A DNA stretch of 64,000 bases. Origin: Magicicada septendecula. Taxonomy: Eukaryota; Arthropoda; Insecta; Hemiptera; Cicadidae. A program made the translations under genes and the position numbers. The notes under the pieces are model-generated. The model saw nothing but the letters and a program-made list of their open reading frames with translations. It searched no databases and was not told the DNA's origin. Each line of letters starts with the position of its first letter. Position 1 is the first letter of the stretch. Location of the stretch: positions 1,315,611,046-1,315,675,045 of the forward strand of contig CM068367.1 of the NCBI GenBank assembly GCA_034769895.1, in the 5' to 3' direction. Positions 58,280 to 64,000 of this stretch are shown in pieces.

Positions 58280-58520
58280 CAGGATGATTCGGAACTGCAC
58301 TCTAATCTCTCGGTAAATTACTCTATAGCTGAAAATAAGGAAAAAAGTTGGTATAAACAAAAGTCCAAAAACGCTTCGTTAGCGAGTTACGACTAGCGAA
58401 AGATTTCGCTAATATGCAGGGATGTGGTTTATGCATGATGGATCGCCAGTTCACTTCAGTCGTTCTGTAACACGTTACTTAAATAATACCTATGGTAACC
58501 ACTGGATTGGTCGAGCAGAT
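58262..58520 (+). mobile_element. Tc1/mariner-like transposase fragment within the hAT remnant
   Basis: After a TA microsatellite, ACAGGATGATTCGGAACT begins a different repeat. Its end encodes WFMHDGSPVHFSRSVTRYLN and HWIGRA, the HDG-P-HFS pattern of an IS630/Tc1/mariner-type catalytic region seen in many arthropod repeats. It joins the hAT frame directly at about 58521. Confidence 0.55.
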
Positions 58521-58880
58521 CAAATTTCATCAGATATTGATGGAGTGGACCTTGCAGATAAGCTATCTGTTCTCTCTACACTCCTACATGAAAAACTTGC
58601 GCCCAAAGAGGTTTTAGAGTTCATAATAAAATTAAACTTTGGACCCAACATAGCCATTGCGCTTAGAATTCTTTTAACGCTGCCTATAACTGTAGCCAGT
58701 GGCGAGAGATCGTTCTCGAAATTAAAAATAATAAAGAATTATTTAAGGTCAACCATGACACAAGAGCGACTTAGTGGTCTGGCCACTCTCGCAATAGAAT
58801 ACGATGTATGTCATAAAATTGATTTCAAGCAAATACTGAAAGAGTTTGCTGAAATAAAGGTTAGGAAAAAGGTATTTTAA
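58521..58880 (+). pseudogene. hAT transposase C-terminal dimerisation domain
   Basis: About 120 codons: VDLADKLSVLSTLLHE, then LPITVASGERSFSKLKIIKN, YLRSTMTQERLSGLATLAIE, the signature of hAT transposase dimerisation domains (ZMYM/TTF-type relatives). The catalytic core and zinc finger are missing. Confidence 0.85.
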
Positions 58881-59316
58881 GTTTGTGTTTAATATTTTGA
58901 AAACTTTTTTTTTTAATATTCAATTGTTATGTTTTTATATCTTTCAGGATATTTTATAATTGAGTTATTTTTATACGTAGTCTATATTATATTTTTTTTT
59001 GAAAATTTTATTTTTCGTTCTACATTTCTTATTATTTCAATATTTCTCTAAATGTTGTATAAAAGATTCTATTTTGTATAAAATATTTCTAAAATATTTT
59101 TATTTTTGAAAGCTAAATATTTTTTAATACAACACTGCATGATGATGTTATTTTTTGTACAGATGTTATTTTTTGTATCTTAGGATGCAAAACCAATAAA
59201 TGAATACCTAAAATGTGTTTTTTATTTCGTGGAATAATTTGATAATCTCTTCACCTAGTATGGGGCGGCAAACAACCGTTCTGCCCAGGGCGGCAAAATT
59301 GCTAGGTCGGCCCCTA

Positions 59317-59779
59317 AATGATGTAATAAGCATTTTGCAATATCCACATATTGTATCATGCTGCTATTCAAATAAGAGTGACTAATCGTTATAGTTTAGT
59401 CTCAAGCTGACAGAATCGCACTACATGACTGCACCTGAATAAACAGATACTGTAATGTCTAGCCTACACCAGGTCATAATAATAATAATAGGCCTACATT
59501 AATATTGTCTCTCCGGTTCTTTACGGATAGTTTACATCTGCTTGTTTTTTAAAAACACACACACACAAAATCATTTCGCGTACGAGGCTGTTATTAATGT
59601 TACCGGTACTTATTCAAACAAATTAAGATGCCAGAGCCATGTGGATAATATATTACTACGTTTTTCGTGAATCGTAATATGTACACAAAGTGTACACATT
59701 CCAAAATATACGATTGTTGATGTCTAACCTGTTTACACGCCAAGTCACTGTTTACAAAATACTGTAATGGAAATCTTTA
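59317..59779. other. No gene seen
   Basis: AT-rich spacer between two DNA transposons. Confidence 0.4.
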
Positions 59780-59937
59780 TTAGGCCTAGCGCACACATAC
59801 AATTTTGAGTTGTACAACAGTTGTCCAACTATTCGGCCGATAGTTGTACAACTATTGGGGGTCGTCTTGGTTTACGACAGTTGAAAGTGAGTGCGCACAC
59901 ATACAACTGCCAGTTGGCCAACAACGTGTCAATTAGA

Positions 59938-62369
59938 ATGGATTTTGACGAAACTGCTGTTGTGTGTGTGCGTTATTATTAAAATTTCGTGAACGAAAAC
60001 GGAAAAGAAAGTACTGGGTTCATCCCATTTACAGTGAAAGGCGTTTAAAAGGTCAATTTTATGTTTTGTTCAACGATTTAATTCCAAAGCAAAATCCAGA
60101 GAAATTCTTTAAATACTCCAGAATGAGTGTAGATAGTTTTGACGAATTGTGTGAATTAATGCGGCCTACAATTACCTATCAAGATACGAACTGGAGGTTA
60201 GCTGTACCGCCAGGGGAACGTCTTATGGCCACATTGCGGTAAGAATAAGAAACACTTTATAAAAAAAAAGAGTAATGCAGTAATGCAAACACTGTGCTGC
60301 AATATTTTGACAGGGTTAGGTATTTTTAATTAAATATAGATTGTATTGGTTAATAACAACTATTTATTAGGATATTTTTAAACATATGAAATTAAAAGAA
60401 ATACTACTATAAATAGCTGCAGTATAAAAAAAGTATCGATCAATAAGTAAATGCTTATCTATCAAGTTAGTAAATATACGTCATTATAGACTGTAAATGA
60501 AATTATAAGTAACTTGAGTTAAACAAAACTTTTAAGGAATGTCTTTAGTAAGGTCCTGATAGCCTATCCGTGTTGTTTCTTCATTAAACGAAGAATAATA
60601 CGACCTGACAGATTGATCAGACACAATGCTCGCTGGAGAGCATGCAGGATCTCCCCGTTGATCTACTTGTGGTGTTTCACATGTCGATGGTATGCCGGAA
60701 GTGTCAGAATTAATGGAGTGAGGTTGTGTAAGAGGAACTGCGTTTATCGGAGTGTAGTTGGGAAAGGGAGTGTTCTGATGAGATGGAGCATGGAAATATT
60801 GGTGGGTAAAGGGAAATTGTTAGGGGTGGAAAGACGGTGCCGGAGGTGGTCCAATAAAAGACTGATTTGGAAACTTATATCGCTGCAATATGTTTAAAAT
60901 GTCAATTTTTGCCTGTAATTTGTTACTTTCTGGCAGTGCTTGTAATGTCGGGACCAATGATAGAGCAAAATTCGTTTCTGCATCAACAGTAGTAACATTT
61001 CTGTAATGTTCCTCATAATTTTTTTTCTTTTCCTTTGTTTTTTTTTTATGGTACGTGGGACTTGAACACTTTCTTCTTCTCCAATTTCTTCTTCATTTTC
61101 CTCTACATCTCCTGAAATATCAGTAGCAGGACTGAGGTTAGACTCCGTTGGACTTTGTTCAGTATCAGGCAGTAAAAAAAGTAATCTTTCAAAGTAAACG
61201 TATTTGCGTCGTTTAGTAGCTGCTTGTCCGGATTTTGTGCTCTGTTGAGCCTTACGTTCTCTGGCAAAACACATTCTTAGATTTTGCCAATGTTTGTTGA
61301 TGACGGTACCTAAAACAAAAGGCTCCTGTCATACACAGCTCACAAATATTAACTGCCGTTCAAAACAATTAACTTAGGAAATAAAGCTATGTTGAAAAAA
61401 TAAATATTAACTTATTAGCAGATATGTAATTATATTTCTCTTTTTCAGGTATCTGGCTACTGGAAACAGTTTCTAGTCTTTATCATTCGAGGATCGACTT
61501 GCACCATCCACAGTCAGGAGTATTGTACGTGCAACTACTAAAAGCGTATGGCATATTCTACAGCCACTATATATGACAAGTAAAACAGAAGAGGACTGGA
61601 ATAAAATTGCAAATGAGTTTAACGATCGCACAAACTTTCCTAACGTTATAGGGGCTATTGATGGAAAACACGTAAGGATTAAAAAACCCGAAGATAGTGG
61701 ATCTTTGTGTTTTAATTACAAGAAGTTTTGCTCGGTTGTACTAATGGCATGGGTAGATGCTGACTATAAATTTGTTTTTATTGACATAGGTTCTTATGGA
61801 TCAGCACCTGATCCAAGCATTTTCAAAAACTCTTTAATGGGTCGAAAACTACAAAGTGACCAGTTAAATATTCCGGAAGACAGAGCTTTACCTAATGATG
61901 AGAGTGGCCAACGTATGCCATTTGTGGTTGTTGGAGATGAAGCTTTTGGACTGTCGAAAAGGATTTTACGCCTGTTCCCTACGAAAATCTTAGTGTGGTG
62001 AAAAAAGTTTTTAACTACAGACATACTAGAGCTCGTCGAATGGTTGAATGCACTTTCGGAATTTTAGCAAGTAAATGGCGCATTTTTTTCAGACCTATTG
62101 ATGTAGGACTAGAATTTTGTGACTCAGTGGTCAAAGCGTGCTGTGTACTCCACAATTATGTGAGGATAAAAGACAGTGTTCGATTTGCTGATACCTTATA
62201 CGAATGCCCGCTACAAAGTATCTCATCCCATACTGTTTGTGGAACACTGTATCTGCAGTTAACACGAGGAATTATTTTTCTTCCTACTTCACTTCTCCTC
62301 ACGGATCTGTTCCTTGGCAGTATGACAAAGTGTAATTTTGTTTACTACCATGTGATACTAATTTTCTGA
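59938..62369 (+). pseudogene. PIF/Harbinger transposase, two exons, several frameshifts
   Basis: Exon 1 59938-60238: MDFDETAVVC, a two-base GT gain, then KFRERKRKRKYWVHPIYSER, the typical basic N-terminus of animal Harbinger transposases, and FFKYSRMSVDSFDEL. Intron 60239-61448 (GT-AG); splicing makes LRYLATG. Exon 2 from 61449: a stop and shift near 61475, then FPNVIGAIDGKHVRI (first Asp), VFIDIGSYGSAPDPSIFKNS (second Asp), MPFVVVGDEAFGL, a one-base loss near 61982, and FNYRHTRARRMVECTFGILA (Glu). The DDE residues are all present, but the frame is broken at least three times. Confidence 0.88.
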
Positions 62370-63202
62370 GTAATTAAACACTTTTTTATCTATTTACATA
62401 TTTTGAACATTCCCATAAATCATGTGTTGTACAATAAGTGGTCATTGTATGAATATTATTGTAGAACATATATTTTATACTTTATCGATACATTTGTTAA
62501 GTTTACCTTTGACCTGTGTGTGCGTGATAGTGTATAAGACATACTGTAATTCAAAATAAAATCTGTATTTTACGTGTACATTGCCTAGCAACGCACTGTA
62601 TAGATTATAGTTATATTATGTATATTGGAAATGTTGTACTTATTCATTTACATTGAAAAAAAATACATAGACTAACAGTTGAAGTAATTTGTGTATTTTG
62701 TAATTTAGATAATGTTATTATCATATTTTTTCACTACCCATACTTTTATGATTTAAACAAAACACTATACACATATGGTTTTTTACTAGGGAAAAATTTT
62801 GGTTTTTCGAACTACCAAACACAATCAAAGTTTTCTGTAATTAACACACAAAAATAAAAATACAACATTACAGTTATGAATTAAATTGTATTGTTTTTTT
62901 ATAAATATCTCTGTAAAATTTTATAAAACCTTCTGGGACTACATACAGGACTTAATGTAATAGGCACTTGTAGGGTTAAGATGCTTGTATATTATTACAT
63001 TTAACTTACCTTGGGTATTTTTTTCTTGAGGTGAAAGACTGTTCCAGTTTTCTGTCACTGCACTGTAAACTTCGTCCCACAGTTTCTTCTTCAAATTTAT
63101 GTCTGCATACTCTTTTAAAGATTTTAGATAAAGAGGGGGTCGTTTCTCTATTTCATCTATTAATTTGTCTACGTCATCTTGTAGTAAGGCACTCATTTTC
63201 AA
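60532..63202 (-). pseudogene. MADF-BESS protein of the Harbinger element, two exons
   Basis: Exon 1 63202-63010: MSALLQDDVDKLIDEIEKRP and KKKLWDEVYSAVTENW (first half of MADF). Intron 63009-61310 (GT-AG). Exon 2 from 61309: GTVINKHWQNLRMCFARERK and KYVYFERLLFLL (rest of MADF), an acidic linker, then a BESS motif (NFALSLVPTLQALPESNK, then QAKIDILNILQRYKF) and a Pro/Ser-rich tail to 60532. A shift in the ten-base homopolymer at 61038-61047 separates MADF from BESS, and a TAA at 60820-60822 lies in the tail. In PIF/Harbinger elements a Myb/MADF-type partner helps nuclear import and end recognition (family knowledge). Confidence 0.85.
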
Positions 63203-63512
63203 TTAAGTAACAATTCAAAAAGGCACACGTTCACAGCAGTTCGAGCAAGGAACAGCACATGGTCCACTGAACAATAGTTTAGTTGTATATGTGCGCGTTC
63301 AGACATGCTCCCATTGACCTGGTGCCAGCTCACGATAGTTGAGTCGGGTAACAGTCGGCGGGAAATTGGGTCCGTCCACAACTGCTCCAAGCATCGGACA
63401 ACTATCGGCCTAGTGTGCGCACTCCCACTTAAGATAGTGCTTCTCATTTTTGTCACCGACTAGTTGGACAACTATCGTACAACTCAAAATTGTATGTGTG
63501 CGCTAGGCCTTA

Positions 63513-64000
63513 GGTCTACATTGTCTCTTTCTGTTTGTCTGACGATTGTTTCGTCTTACAAAAGTCCACGTTTACTGTCGTAATCGAAATCAAAACTTAC
63601 CTACAACCAAATTTCGTAGGTAACCAAATTTAAGGTAAAAACCTTAAAAACAATTAAACAAATAAAAGAATTTTCAAATTATAAGAATAATTGGTTAGTA
63701 AAAAGTTAGGTAAGTTAGTAAAAAGTAAGTTACATATATCTGTGCGTGCGTGTGTGTGTTGGTAGGGCTGTAAAATTTAGTTTGGTAAAGTATTTAGTAA
63801 TATAATTAAAAATGTAGCTAATGAAATGTAAAAAAAATAAATACATAAAAACGTTAAAAATTAAAAATAAACAATGAAAACACTATAAGAATCATAGACA
63901 ATAGAAAACTAAATAAATAAAGTTATAAATATAATAAAACGAAAATAATTGTGAATCGATAAAGCAGTGTAACTGCTTTATTTCATTATAAGCGATATTG
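63513..64000. other. No gene seen
   Basis: AT-rich flank with short TG repeats near 63745. Confidence 0.4.

Larger units (their letters stand above)
58172..59316 (+). mobile_element. hAT-type transposon remnant
   Basis: CAGGGGCCGAT...GGGCAATTGCCCAGGGCGGC at left; the inverse (TAGGGGCCGACCTAGC...GCCGCCCTGGGCAGAA) at right. It holds only the transposase C-terminus. 8 bp duplications were not found at these ends. A different fragment (58262-58520) interrupts the left part. Confidence 0.75.
59783..63509 (+). mobile_element. PIF/Harbinger transposon (3.7 kb), TSD TTA
   Basis: Terminal inverted repeats GGCCTAGCGCACACATACAA (from 59783 and inverted to 63509), extending through TTTTGAGTTGTAC. Flanked by TTA at 59780-59782 and 63510-63512. 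It contains the two expected genes, a DDE transposase (plus) and a MADF-BESS protein (minus). Subterminal regions are rich in GTTGTCCAACTA-like inverted words. Confidence 0.92.

Noticed and set aside
60613-60897. Plus-strand ORF of 94 aa in the Harbinger intron
   Set aside because: Antisense of the MADF-BESS C-terminal tail.
1-64000. tRNA or rRNA genes
   Set aside because: None seen; the tRNA-like pieces are primer-binding sites only.

Overview
This window looks like a gene-poor, repeat-rich stretch of an animal nuclear genome, most likely an arthropod. It is AT-rich, has GT-AG introns, and mixes Penelope-like, Jockey-type, mariner, pogo/Tigger, hAT, PIF/Harbinger, Helitron and Ty3-like LTR elements. 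The species cannot be named from sequence alone. I found no convincing host gene: every recognisable protein belongs to a mobile element, and almost all carry stops or frameshifts.

Layout. 1-12.2 kb: a gag-only LTR retrotransposon (perfect tRNA-Lys-type primer site at 1254, gag 1357-2781, polypurine tract near 4501). Its 3' LTR seems to be split by a cluster of Penelope-like elements (4.9-10.0 kb), one of which carries a further nested insertion. 13.4-19.3 kb: a mariner deletion derivative, two inverted-arm elements with hammerhead-like motifs, and a pogo/Tigger transposon. 20.0-38.5 kb: a solo LTR of about 2.9 kb (TSD ATAT) that received four later insertions: a Penelope fragment, an 11.6 kb Ty3-like element on the minus strand, a second solo LTR (TSD CCAT) and a hAT MITE. 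40.5-46 kb: decayed Penelope-like, mariner, MITE and non-LTR fragments. 46.5-50.3 kb: a GC-rich block with a Jockey-type element. 50.5-58.1 kb: Helitron-like sequence with a Rep/helicase pseudogene, itself interrupted by a 1.3 kb insertion with an 8 bp duplication. 58.2-59.3 kb: a hAT remnant. 59.8-63.5 kb: a PIF/Harbinger element.

Most interesting points. (1) A recurrent hammerhead-ribozyme architecture (CUGANGA, usually one unpaired U, a 4-6 bp stem II, GAAA, then a loop-less palindromic stem III) appears in at least five unrelated sequences, mostly in Penelope-type 3' regions. (2) Two such sequences form inverted-arm elements of 529 and 558 bp with the same plan (a 38-39 bp one-sided extension, two arms of about 180-200 bp, 11-12 bp target duplications). 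(3) The LTR 3' ends of two retrotransposon lineages carry tandem fossil primer-binding sites. (4) The Harbinger element has reciprocally interleaved genes: each gene's second exon lies antisense inside the other's intron. (5) The nested LTRs can be dissected exactly by their target duplications.
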